DNA from: Nocardia suismassiliense
GTDB taxonomy: Bacteria > Actinomycetota > Actinomycetes > Mycobacteriales > Mycobacteriaceae
Reading direction: 5' to 3'
Length of the DNA stretch: 64,000 nt
Assembly (NCBI RefSeq): GCF_900269665.1
Contig: NZ_LT985361.1
Location: 1,140,350 to 1,204,349 of the forward strand
Shown: piece by piece, positions 8,499 to 16,415 of the stretch
How the letters are laid out: every line of letters begins with the position of its first letter
How positions within the stretch are numbered: the stretch's first letter is position 1
The notes under the pieces: generated by a model
What the model was told of the DNA's origin: nothing
What the model saw: the letters and a program-made list of their open reading frames with translations, nothing else
The model's database searches: none
Translations under genes and position numbers: made by a program

Positions 8499-10124
8499 TC
8501 AGCTCTCGGCGGCGCGCAGTGCCTTCTTGTCGATCTTGCCGACAGCCGTGATCGGCAGCCGATCCGAGCGGCGCAACACATCGGGCAGCTTGTACGTCGC
8601 CAAGCCGCGCGCGGCGAGGAAGGTCTTGATCTCGGCCAGGGTCGGCATCTCGCCGTCGACCACCAGTACGGCGCAGACCTTTTCACCGAGGGCCGGATCG
8701 GGCAGCCCGACGGCGGCGGCGTGCCGGACGGCCGGGTGGGTGAGCAGATGTTCCTCGAGCTCGTCGCACGAGATGTTCTCGCCGCCGCGATTGATGACAT
8801 CTTTGATCCGGCCGGAGACCACCAGGTGCCCGCTGGGCAACCGGCGCACCAGGTCGCCGCTGCGGTAGTAACCGTCGGGGGTGAAGGCGCGGGCGTTGTG
8901 CTCGGGCGCACGGTAGTAACCGCGAATGGTGTACGGACCCTTGGTGAGCAGTTCACCCTCCGCGCCCGGTGTGACGTCATTGCCTGCCGCGTCGACGATC
9001 CGGATCTCGTCGGCGGGGGACAGCGGCCGGCCCTGTGTGGTGTGCAACAGCTCGTCGGCGTCGTCGAGCCTGGTGAAGTTGAGTAGTCCCTCCGCCATGC
9101 CGAACACCTGCTGCAGGGTGGCGCCGAGTGCGGGGCCCACCTCGCGGGCGTTGACCTCGGCGAGCCTGGCGCCGCCGACCTGGAGCAGTCGCAGCGAGCT
9201 CAGGTCGGCCGCCTCCCATTCGGTTGCGGCACACCACAGCTGAGCCAGCGGCGGCACCACGGCGGTCACCGTGACGCCGTGCCGTTCGATGGTCGCGAAC
9301 GCGCTCTCCGGACTGGGATCGGTGACGAAGGCGATCGCGCCGCCGACGCTTACCGTGCCGAGGATGCCCGGGCAGGCCAGCGGAAAGTTGTGCGCCGCGG
9401 GCAAAGTCGCGAGATAGACGTCGTCCTCGGTGAGCGCGCACACCTCGGCGCTAGCCGTGGCGTTGTAGGCGTAGTCGTCGTGCGTGCGGGCGATCAGCTT
9501 CGGCAGGCCCGTGGTGCCGCCGGAGACCAGCATCAACGCGATATCGCCCGGATCGATCTCCGGTAGTGCACCGCCCTCGCGCGGTATCGAACTCAGATCG
9601 ATGCCGGACCCCGGCTCGCCGAGCACCAGCACGTGCCGCAGCGAGGGCACCGACTCCCGCACGGCGGCGGCCAGCTCCCGGTAGTCGAAATCGCCGAGCT
9701 GATCGATGACGATGTAGGCGACGGCCTCGGAAAGCGCTGCCAGATGCTCGATTTCGGCCCGCCGGTGCGCGGGCAGGGTCAGTACCGGAATGATCCCGGC
9801 GCGCAGTAGGCCGAACAGTACGGTCAGGAACTCCGGCACGTTCGGCAGCTGGACCACCACCCGGTCGCCGGGCGCGATGCCCAGCGTCAGCAGTCCGTGC
9901 GCCATCCGGTCGGCCTCGGCGTCCAGCCAGGCATAACTGCGTGTGGCCTCGGTATCGAGCAGCGCGGGCCGGTGCGGATGCCGCCGTGCCGTCTCCCGCA
10001 ACAGGTCACCCAGCGCGCGCCCGCGCCAGTACCCGGCCGCCCGATACGCCTCGCCCGCCGCGGTGGGGAAGGGCACATATCCGTCGCGATGCGGGGTGGA
10101 TGTCGAAGTCACGGTCTGCCTCAC
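8499..10124 (-). CDS. mbtA: Salicylate-AMP ligase (MbtA/DhbE family)
   Basis: This 541-residue stand-alone adenylation enzyme activates salicylate as the acyl adenylate and loads it onto an aryl carrier domain, presumably that of the adjacent NRPS. Visible ANL-superfamily motifs are A3 (LMLVSGGTTGLPKLIARTH), A5 (FGMAEGLLNFT), A7 (YYRSGDL), A8 (GRIKDVINRGGENIS) and the catalytic lysine motif A10 (ITAVGKIDKKAL). The PPAHNFPL-like segment and aryl-acid-type spacing match DhbE/EntE. It is transcribed divergently from mbtB. An IdeR-type box 28-46 bp upstream of its start probably represses both genes. Confidence 0.92.
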   Translation of the reverse strand: MRQTVTSTSTPHRDGYVPFPTAAGEAYRAAGYWRGRALGDLLRETARRHPHRPALLDTEATRSYAWLDAEADRMAHGLLTLGIAPGDRVVVQLPNVPEFLTVLFGLLRAGIIPVLTLPAHRRAEIEHLAALSEAVAYIVIDQLGDFDYRELAAAVRESVPSLRHVLVLGEPGSGIDLSSIPREGGALPEIDPGDIALMLVSGGTTGLPKLIARTHDDYAYNATASAEVCALTEDDVYLATLPAAHNFPLACPGILGTVSVGGAIAFVTDPSPESAFATIERHGVTVTAVVPPLAQLWCAATEWEAADLSSLRLLQVGGARLAEVNAREVGPALGATLQQVFGMAEGLLNFTRLDDADELLHTTQGRPLSPADEIRIVDAAGNDVTPGAEGELLTKGPYTIRGYYRAPEHNARAFTPDGYYRSGDLVRRLPSGHLVVSGRIKDVINRGGENISCDELEEHLLTHPAVRHAAAVGLPDPALGEKVCAVLVVDGEMPTLAEIKTFLAARGLATYKLPDVLRRSDRLPITAVGKIDKKALRAAES

Positions 10125-10151
10125 AGGTAGCTCACGCCGATCCCGGCGAAT

Positions 10152-10170
10152 ATAGGTAAGGCAACCCTAT
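10152..10170. promoter_or_regulatory. IdeR/DtxR iron box in the mbtA-mbtB divergent promoter
   Basis: ATAGGTAAGGCAACCCTAT matches the IdeR consensus TTAGGTTAGGCTAACCTAA at 14 of 19 positions and is itself nearly palindromic. It is the only such motif in the 119-bp divergent intergenic region, so it could control both the salicylate ligase and the NRPS. Confidence 0.75.
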
Positions 10171-10243
10171 CTCAATGCGATACGCTCGATCGAGCAGTCT
10201 CGATCCGCCGGACACGGCGGCGACCAAGGAGTGACAGCGCCAG

Positions 10244-13200
10244 ATGGAGCCAGCACAGCGACCGGGGGACGGGGCGGAACGTAAGGACAGCGCAGCCAGG
10301 GGACCGGTGATCGCGCGCGCCGACATCCGCGCCGCCCTCGCCGAGCACCTCGGCGTGCCCGCCGACGCGATCGACGACAACGCCGACCTCATCCAGCTGG
10401 GCCTGGACTCCATCCGCACCATGAAGCTGGCCGGCGGTTGGCGCAAGCGCGGCGCCGAAATCAACTTCGCCCAACTCGCCGCCGCGCCGACGGTCGCGCA
10501 ATGGGCGCACCTGCTCGGGGCCGACGACGAGATTGCCGCGGACCCCGAGGTCGCCGAGACGCTGGATCTCGTCGCGGTACCCGAGGATGAATCCGCCCCC
10601 TTCCCGCTGGCGACGATGCAGCATGCCTACTGGATCGGTCGCTCGGACGAGCAGGATCTCGGGGGTATCGCCGCGCACCTGTACGTCGAATTCGACGGCA
10701 CCGCAGTCGACCCCGTGCGGCTCGAGCGCGCGGTCGGTGAACTCGTTGCCGCACATCCGATGCTGCGCACCAGGTTTCTGCCGGACGGCACGCAGCAGAC
10801 CATGGCAGCGGCCGGGCGCCCGGTCTTCTCGGTGGTCGATCTGCGCGGAGTCTTCGGCGACGCGGCCGAGGCGGAACTGATTCGCCTGCGCGACAGCAAA
10901 ACACACCAGCGGCTGGCGATCGAGGACGGTCAGGTACTGGATGTGACGCTCAGCCTGCTCGCCGACGACCGGACCCGGCTGCACCTCGATGTCGACATGC
11001 TGGCCGGTGACGCGATGAGCTACCGGGTGCTGATCGCCGATCTCGCCGAGCTGTACCACGGCGCGACGTTGCCGCCGCAGGGCTACAGCTATCGGCGCTA
11101 CCGCACCGAGCGCCCGATGGACACCGCCGCGTGGGAGCGGGATCGGCAGTGGTGGCAGCAGCGGCTGCCCGAGCTGCCGGGCGCACCCGAGCTGCCGACG
11201 ATTCCGGTCAGTGAACGCACCGACCCGCACCGCACTGTCCGCTACGACTACTGGCTCGCACCGGAGGCGAAGCAGCGCCTGCTGGCCGCCGCCCATGCCC
11301 GCGGCATCACCCCGGCGATGGCGTTGGCCGCGGTGTTCGCCGAGACCATCGGCGGCTGGTCGGCGCAGAGCCGGTTCCTGCTGAATGTGCCGCTGTTCCA
11401 TCGGGAGCCGGTGCATCCGGACGTGGAGCGCGTCATCGGCGATTTCACCTCGTCGATCATGCTCGAGGTGGACGTCAGCGCGGATGTGACGGTAACGGAG
11501 CGGGCCAAGGCTTTACAGCGCGCCATGCACGAAAGTGGCGCGCACACCGCGTATTCGGGCTTGGAGGTGCTGCGCGATCTGGGGCGGCAGCGCGGCGAGC
11601 CGGTGCTGGCGCCCATCGTCTACACCAGCGCATTGAACCTGGGCGAGTTGTTCGCCGAGTCGGTGACCGACATCTTCGGCGAGCCCGTCTGGATCATCTC
11701 GCAGGGCCCGCAGGTCTTGCTGGACGCGCAGGTCACCGAGGTGCGCGGCGGACTCCTGCTCAACTGGGACGTGCGGGAATCGGCCTTCCCCGCGGGAATG
11801 GTCGACGCCATGTTCGCCAGCTACACCGACGCCATCGGCAGGGTCGCGGGCTCCGCCGGTTGGGATGCCGAAGCCGCTGTGCGCCTGCCGGTCGCGCAGG
11901 CTTCGGTGCGCGCCGCGGTGAACGCGACGGACGGACCGGTCAGCGGCCGCGCACTGCACGAGGGCTTCTTCCAGCACGCCATCGCCACCCCCGATTCTCC
12001 CGCGGTGCTGTGGGGTGTCGACAGTGGCTGGACTTATCGCGAACTGGCCGACCAGGCGCTCGCTGTGGCAGGAGCATTGCGAGACAACGGAGTTCGACAG
12101 GGTCAGACGGTCGCGGTACAACTGCCTAAGGGACCCGACCAGATCCTGGCCGTGCTCGGCGTGCTGGCCGCCGGCGCCTGCTACCTCCCGATCGGATTCG
12201 ACCAGCCGGTCGGGCGCCGCGCGGAGATCCTGCGCACCGGCGACGTGGTCGCGGCACTCACCGCCGACGGCGCGGACCTGGGCCGCACCGAGATCACCTG
12301 CCTGCCGCTGTCCATGGCGCGCGACCATGCGAACCCGCTGCCGGAACCGGTGATTCCGGAAACGGACGCGATCGCCTACGTGCTGTTCACCTCCGGCTCC
12401 ACCGGCGTGCCGAAGGGTGTCGACGTGCCGCACAGCGCCGCGATGAACACCATCGACGCGGTGAACAGCTGGTTCGAGGTCGGCGCGCACGACCGGGTAC
12501 TCGGGCTCTCCGCGCTGGAGTTCGATGCCTCGGTCTACGACATGTTCGGCATGTTCTCGGTGGGCGGCGCCGTGGTCGCACTGGACGCCGAGCAGCGCGC
12601 GGAAGCCACCACCTGGGTGGAACAGCTTCGGCGCCATCGGGTCTCGATCCTCAACTGTGTGCCCAGCATGCTGGACATGATCCTGGACGTCGGCGGCGAC
12701 CAGCTCGGCGATTCGCTGCGCGCGGTAACCCTGGGTGGCGACTGGGTCGGCGCCGATTTGGCGCGCAGGCTCGCCCGCCAGGTGCCCGGCTGCCGTTTCG
12801 CCGGCCTCGGCGGTGCCACCGAAACCGCCATCCACAACACCATTTGCGAGGTCACCGACCCGCCCGAGCACTGGACGACGGTGCCCTTCGGGGTCCCGCT
12901 GCGCAATGTGCGTTGCCGGGTCGTCAACGCGGCGGGTCGCGACTGCCCCGACTGGGTGCCCGGCGAATTCTGGGTCGGCGGTGCGAATGTCGCGGCGGGC
13001 TACCGCAACGATCCGGAGCGGACCGCCGAACGTTTCGTCCTGCACAACGACGTCCGCTGGTACCGCACCGGCGACCTGGCGCGGTACTGGCCGGACGGCA
13101 CCATCGAGTTCCTCGGCCGCGCCGACCATCAGGTGCAGCTCCGTGGCTACCGGGTGGAACTCGGTGAGGTGGAGAGCGGACTACGCAGCGCCCCCGGTGT

Positions 13201-13765
13201 CCGGCATGCGGTGGCCGCCGTAGTGGGCGGCGCGGCACCGAAACTCGTCGCCGCCGTCGCCGGCGCGACCGGCAGCGCCGACGAGATCGTCGCAGCTGTC
13301 TCGGACCTGTTGCCCGGCTACATGATTCCGTCCAGGATCGAGCTCCTCGATCGAATGCCTTTGACCGACAACGGAAAGCTGGATCGCCGCGCCGTACTTG
13401 CCCTGCTCGAACCAGCAGGCACCGAAGCACGCGACGCCGCGCCGAGCGGACCGCTGGAAGCGGCGCTGGCCGCGATCGTCGCGGAAGTGCTCGGCTTGGC
13501 GAAGATCGGCGTGCACGACGACTTCTTCGCGGCGGGCGGCGATTCGGTGCTGGCGACCACGGCCATCGCCCGCGTGCGCGAATGGCTCGACGTGGACCAC
13601 GCGCTGGTGGCCGATTTGCTGATCGGCCGCACCGTCGCCGACCTCGCCCAGCGGCTCACGGCCAGGGAAACCGACCTCGGCACCCCCGGCCGATTGCACG
13701 GCGTCGCTGAGCTTTACCTGGAGGTCGCCGCGATGAGCGACGACGAGGTGCTTGCTCGGGCCTGA
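10244..13765 (+). CDS. mbtB: Phenyloxazoline synthase-type NRPS (ArCP-Cy-A-PCP)
   Basis: The 1173-residue multidomain synthetase condenses salicylate with a Ser/Thr-type residue and cyclises it to a hydroxyphenyl-oxazoline. Domains in order: an aryl carrier (LGLDSIR, Ser56); a cyclisation domain (about 105-530) with the DxxxxDxxS motif (DMLAGDAMS, near 251) in place of a condensation HHxxxDG; an adenylation domain (about 570-1060) with LFTSGSTGVPKG and GGATETAIHN; and a C-terminal PCP (GGDSVLA, Ser near 1101). There is no thioesterase and no MbtH nearby. My eye-read specificity residues are D-A-Y-N-T-G-L-I-H, with G301 and H331 as in Thr-activating domains. The remaining assembly-line genes must lie elsewhere. 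Confidence 0.9.
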   Translation: MEPAQRPGDGAERKDSAARGPVIARADIRAALAEHLGVPADAIDDNADLIQLGLDSIRTMKLAGGWRKRGAEINFAQLAAAPTVAQWAHLLGADDEIAADPEVAETLDLVAVPEDESAPFPLATMQHAYWIGRSDEQDLGGIAAHLYVEFDGTAVDPVRLERAVGELVAAHPMLRTRFLPDGTQQTMAAAGRPVFSVVDLRGVFGDAAEAELIRLRDSKTHQRLAIEDGQVLDVTLSLLADDRTRLHLDVDMLAGDAMSYRVLIADLAELYHGATLPPQGYSYRRYRTERPMDTAAWERDRQWWQQRLPELPGAPELPTIPVSERTDPHRTVRYDYWLAPEAKQRLLAAAHARGITPAMALAAVFAETIGGWSAQSRFLLNVPLFHREPVHPDVERVIGDFTSSIMLEVDVSADVTVTERAKALQRAMHESGAHTAYSGLEVLRDLGRQRGEPVLAPIVYTSALNLGELFAESVTDIFGEPVWIISQGPQVLLDAQVTEVRGGLLLNWDVRESAFPAGMVDAMFASYTDAIGRVAGSAGWDAEAAVRLPVAQASVRAAVNATDGPVSGRALHEGFFQHAIATPDSPAVLWGVDSGWTYRELADQALAVAGALRDNGVRQGQTVAVQLPKGPDQILAVLGVLAAGACYLPIGFDQPVGRRAEILRTGDVVAALTADGADLGRTEITCLPLSMARDHANPLPEPVIPETDAIAYVLFTSGSTGVPKGVDVPHSAAMNTIDAVNSWFEVGAHDRVLGLSALEFDASVYDMFGMFSVGGAVVALDAEQRAEATTWVEQLRRHRVSILNCVPSMLDMILDVGGDQLGDSLRAVTLGGDWVGADLARRLARQVPGCRFAGLGGATETAIHNTICEVTDPPEHWTTVPFGVPLRNVRCRVVNAAGRDCPDWVPGEFWVGGANVAAGYRNDPERTAERFVLHNDVRWYRTGDLARYWPDGTIEFLGRADHQVQLRGYRVELGEVESGLRSAPGVRHAVAAVVGGAAPKLVAAVAGATGSADEIVAAVSDLLPGYMIPSRIELLDRMPLTDNGKLDRRAVLALLEPAGTEARDAAPSGPLEAALAAIVAEVLGLAKIGVHDDFFAAGGDSVLATTAIARVREWLDVDHALVADLLIGRTVADLAQRLTARETDLGTPGRLHGVAELYLEVAAMSDDEVLARA

Positions 13766-13779
13766 GCCGGTAGCCGGTT

Positions 13780-13785
13780 TAGACT
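13780..13785 (+). promoter_or_regulatory. -10 element for a leaderless SDR transcript
   Basis: TAGACT fits TANNNT and ends 7 nt before the ATG at 13793. This spacing puts the transcript start at or next to the start codon, and no ribosome-binding site is visible between. Confidence 0.5.
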
Positions 13786-13792
13786 CGCCGGT

Positions 13793-14671
13793 ATGAGCAG
13801 GTGGGATACCTCGTCGATGCCCGATCAGACCGGTCGCACGTTCATCGTGACCGGCGCGAACAGCGGGCTGGGGGCGGCCACGGTGCGCGCGCTGGCGGGG
13901 GCCGGTGCGCAGGTGGTGCTCGCCTGCCGGAACGTGGCCAAGGGGGAGCAGGTGGCCGCGCCGTTCGGTGACCGCGCGGTGGTGCGCAAGCTGGATCTCG
14001 CGGATCTGGCGTCGGTGCGGGAGTTCGCCGCGGCGGCGGAACCGGCCGATGTGCTGATCAACAACGCGGGCGTGATGGCGCTGCCGGAGCTGCGCACCGC
14101 CGACGGCTTCGAAATGCAGGTCGGCACCAACCATCTCGGGCACTTCGCGTTGACCGGGCTGCTGCTGGACAAGATCTCGGAGCGGATCATCACCGTCGCC
14201 AGCGGCGCGCACACCATCGGCAAGATCGATCTGGACGACCTCAACTGGGAGCGCCGCAAATACCAGCGCTGGGCCGCGTACGGGCAGGCGAAGCTGGCCA
14301 ACCTGATGTTCGCCTACGAACTGCAGCGCAAGCTGACCGCGGCGGGTTCGCCGAAGATCTCCGTCGCCGCCCATCCCGGGTATGCCTCGACCGAGTTGCA
14401 GTCGCACACCGAGTCGATCCTGGACGCGGTGATGTGGCTCGGCAACCTGGTGCTCGCGCAGAACGCCGAAATGGGTGCGCTGCCAACGCTGTACGCCGCC
14501 ACGGCGGACGTCGAACCGGGCGGCTACTACGGTCCGACCGGCCTGCGCGGTTTGCGCGGCTACCCCGGTGTCTCCGGTTCGTCCAAGGCGTCGCGGGACA
14601 CCGATGTCGCCCGCGCACTGTGGGAACTGTCGGAGAAGCTGACCGGCGTCACCTACGACTTCGCGAAGTGA
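13793..14671 (+). CDS. Short-chain dehydrogenase/reductase (retinol dehydrogenase/protochlorophyllide-reductase-like)
   Basis: This 292-residue NAD(P)-dependent oxidoreductase of unknown substrate has a Rossmann glycine motif TGANSGLG (about residues 21-28), the NNAG structural motif ([10 protein letters not shown]), a serine of the catalytic triad in VASGAH and the YxxxK motif (YGQAK). The C-terminal [15 protein letters not shown] block is typical of the actinobacterial family related to retinol dehydrogenases. ACRN after beta-2 (R at the acceptor position) suggests NADP preference. It follows the siderophore module but has its own leaderless-type promoter. I see no reason to place it in siderophore synthesis. 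Confidence 0.88.
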   Translation: MSRWDTSSMPDQTGRTFIVTGANSGLGAATVRALAGAGAQVVLACRNVAKGEQVAAPFGDRAVVRKLDLADLASVREFAAAAEPADVLINNAGVMALPELRTADGFEMQVGTNHLGHFALTGLLLDKISERIITVASGAHTIGKIDLDDLNWERRKYQRWAAYGQAKLANLMFAYELQRKLTAAGSPKISVAAHPGYASTELQSHTESILDAVMWLGNLVLAQNAEMGALPTLYAATADVEPGGYYGPTGLRGLRGYPGVSGSSKASRDTDVARALWELSEKLTGVTYDFAK

Positions 14672-14683
14672 ACGCCTGCCGCG

Positions 14684-15313
14684 TCAGCTGAGGATGTGCA
14701 GGTCGTAGAACAACTGGTAGCGGCTCGGATCATCCGGCAGGAACCAGTGGAAGCCTTCCAGCGCGAAGACCGCAACAAGGTTGATCGCCAGCACGATGCC
14801 GAGGAACCACAGCGCGATCAGTCCGATCAGTCGATGCGGGGTCGCCGGGATCGTGCGCGCCGCGGTGCCGTGGGAAAACGACAGCAGCGCACCGGCGGTC
14901 GCGATCGCGGCGACGAAAAGGATGAGGGCCCAGACGTATAGGTGCAGACCGAGCACCGGCGCACCGTAGCCGGGGTCGCCGGGCAGGATGTGCAGCATGG
15001 TCTGCCGCCAGGACGTGAATCCGCCTGCGACACAGCCGACTATGGCCAGGCCCCAACCCATCGCGTAGTCGCGGGCGGCGATCACCCCGGTCATACCCTT
15101 GCGCACGATGGCCGCGGCGCCCAGCGCGGCGAGCGCCATGAACATGCGCTGCACCATGCACAGTGGGCACGGATAATCCCAGCTGCCGAACTGCACGCCG
15201 AGCCCGCCGCAGATCACGCCGGTCCAGCCCACCACGAAGAGCACGGCCAGCCAGTACTGCAGCTGTCCTGCAATGGTTTCCGTCGTACGGACGGGCACGG
15301 TCTCGGTGGCCAT
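14684..15313 (-). CDS. DsbB-like disulfide bond formation protein
   Basis: This 209-residue integral membrane protein has about five hydrophobic segments. The redox motif CPLC sits in the loop after the first helix (SWDYPCPLCMVQR), as in DsbB-type quinone-linked oxidases that re-oxidise periplasmic thiol oxidoreductases. A second periplasmic CxC or CxxC pair is not obvious. The CGG in helix 1 and one further Cys (VGCVAGG) are the only other cysteines. The ATG overlaps the stop of the upstream 54-residue DUF5993 gene by one base (TGATG), implying translational coupling. It is convergent with the SDR gene, 12 bp away. Confidence 0.8.
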   Translation of the reverse strand: MATETVPVRTTETIAGQLQYWLAVLFVVGWTGVICGGLGVQFGSWDYPCPLCMVQRMFMALAALGAAAIVRKGMTGVIAARDYAMGWGLAIVGCVAGGFTSWRQTMLHILPGDPGYGAPVLGLHLYVWALILFVAAIATAGALLSFSHGTAARTIPATPHRLIGLIALWFLGIVLAINLVAVFALEGFHWFLPDDPSRYQLFYDLHILS

Positions 15314-15477
15314 CAGTAGTTCAGGCCGAGGCCGAGTCCGCCGGTGATGTGGTGCGCCATCAGCAGCAGCGTGGCGATCAGCAGCACCCACCAGGCGCCG
15401 AGCACCATCCGCCGGGAGCGCTGCCCGCACAGGATGACCAGGACCGCAAGCAGGCCGCCGAAGATGAGCGTATCCAT
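15313..15477 (-). CDS. DUF5993-family small membrane protein (54 aa)
   Basis: This short ATG frame encodes MDTLIFGGLLAVLVILCGQ at its start and ends HHITGGLGLGLNY. Two hydrophobic helices (about 3-18 and 27-42) flank a basic loop (QRSRRMV). The length and the C-terminal GLGLxxY match DUF5993 proteins, which I recall being found beside DsbB-like genes. Its stop codon overlaps the start of the DsbB-like gene. It probably acts as a small subunit or chaperone of that oxidase, but this is inference. Confidence 0.7.
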   Translation of the reverse strand: MDTLIFGGLLAVLVILCGQRSRRMVLGAWWVLLIATLLLMAHHITGGLGLGLNY

Positions 15478-15651
15478 AGCTGAAGAACATTACTCGGGTC
15501 TGGGGAGGCGGCTCGTGGACACGCCGCGCCCCGAGCTGCGACGATCGATCGAAATCGGGAGTGGCCCAAGTCACGTGCGCCGCCGAGTCACACTCCGCCG
15601 ACCCGTGTCGTCGTCTCTGTGCAGACGCAGAACAACGAAGGAAGGCACCCC

Positions 15652-16122
15652 ATGGAACCCCGCTTCAACCTCCACGCCAACGCCATCGCCGCCAGCTTCG
15701 CCAAGCGGCTTGTCACGGCGTCCAAGGTCATCAACGACTCCGGCCTGCCCGCCGCCACCTACGAACTGGTGAAGATCCGCGCCAGCCAGATCAACGGCTG
15801 CGGCTACTGCACCGACATGCACACCAAGGACGCCGCACACGCCGGTGAAACCTCCGTGCGGCTCAATCTGGTCGCCGCTTGGCGCGAGGCCACTGTGTTC
15901 ACCGAGGCCGAGCGGGCCGCGCTCGCGCTCGCCGAGGAGGCCACCCGGATCGGCGACGGCCGCGATGTCAGCGACACGGTCTGGCAGGAGGTGCGCAAGC
16001 ACTACGACGACGACCAGATCGCCGCGCTGATCGCCGCCATCGCGATGATCAACGCCTGGAACCGGATGAACGTCATCGCCCGCACCCCGGCCGGCGACTA
16101 CGTGCCCGGTCAGTGGGGCTGA
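15652..16122 (+). CDS. Carboxymuconolactone decarboxylase/AhpD-like alkylhydroperoxidase
   Basis: The 156-residue protein of the CMD/AhpD fold has the redox and proton-relay motif CGYCTDMHTKDA (CxxCxxxH, about residues 45-55). It probably reduces peroxides or functions as a thiol-dependent antioxidant. It starts at ATG 15652, with AAGGAAGG 8 nt upstream. Such proteins are typical partners of ECF41 sigma factors, and one is encoded 5 kb downstream (20975-21883). They are not adjacent, so any link is speculative. Confidence 0.88.
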   Translation: MEPRFNLHANAIAASFAKRLVTASKVINDSGLPAATYELVKIRASQINGCGYCTDMHTKDAAHAGETSVRLNLVAAWREATVFTEAERAALALAEEATRIGDGRDVSDTVWQEVRKHYDDDQIAALIAAIAMINAWNRMNVIARTPAGDYVPGQWG

Positions 16123-16244
16123 GCTGGTGCCACTGCCGCCGCGCACCGAACGTCAGGCCGGCGTTCGGTGCGCCCCGCGATATGTGCGAGCGGCCCGCAC
16201 TGTGCGATACGGCACGGTCCCCGCTCCCCTCGGTACCTGCCTGG

Positions 16245-16250
16245 TACAGT
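16245..16250 (+). promoter_or_regulatory. -10 element of the aromatic leader/DAHP synthase transcript
   Basis: TACAGT fits TANNNT and ends 7 nt before GTG 16258, so the leader mRNA probably begins at the leader start codon. A GTACC/GGTAC inverted repeat (16233-16237 and 16243-16247) overlaps the hexamer and could be an operator. No good -35 is seen. Confidence 0.6.
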
Positions 16251-16257
16251 CCCTGAC

Positions 16258-16329
16258 GTGCAGCGCGTGTATTTCTGGTTTAGCAAGCCGGCCCTGGGTG
16301 GGCAGGTCTGCGGCTACCAGCTGCGCTGA
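16258..16329 (+). CDS. Aromatic leader peptide of the DAHP synthase gene (23 aa)
   Basis: GTG-started 23-codon frame beginning VQRVYFWFSKPALGG and ending GYQLR. Codons 5-8 are Tyr-Phe-Trp-Phe in a row and codon 20 is Tyr, so the ribosome would sense all three end products of the shikimate pathway. It lies 86 nt before the DAHP synthase start and is followed by a terminator-like hairpin at 16340-16372. This is the layout of an attenuation leader. Leader-peptide control has been described for aromatic genes in Corynebacterium (aroR) and Streptomyces (aroH). No ribosome site precedes the GTG, in keeping with a leaderless mRNA. Confidence 0.75.
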   Translation: MQRVYFWFSKPALGGQVCGYQLR

Positions 16330-16339
16330 CGACATTCCA

Positions 16340-16375
16340 CCCCGAGCCGGATTATGGACCGGCTCGACGGGGTTT
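16340..16375 (+). terminator. Attenuator terminator hairpin before the DAHP synthase gene
   Basis: CGAGCCGG (16343-16350) pairs with CCGGCTCG (16359-16366) around the loop attatgga. The stem extends through CCC/GGG with a two-base bulge (ac) and is followed by GGGGTTTC. The sequence AGCCGG also occurs inside the leader ORF (16286-16291) and could pair instead with CCGGCT (16359-16364), giving mutually exclusive antiterminator and terminator folds. Confidence 0.6.
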
Positions 16376-16415
16376 CACGTCCGTGGGGTCGGCCGAAGAA
16401 AAGGAACCGACGACC

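Noticed and set aside
6908..8980. 690-codon minus-strand frame spanning mbtI and the start of mbtA
   Set aside because: It runs through the well-supported salicylate synthase in antisense and changes character along its length. It is a GC-skewed codon-position artefact.
11513..13129. 538-codon minus-strand frame inside the NRPS
   Set aside because: It is antisense to the adenylation and cyclisation domains of the MbtB-like protein, with no independent support.
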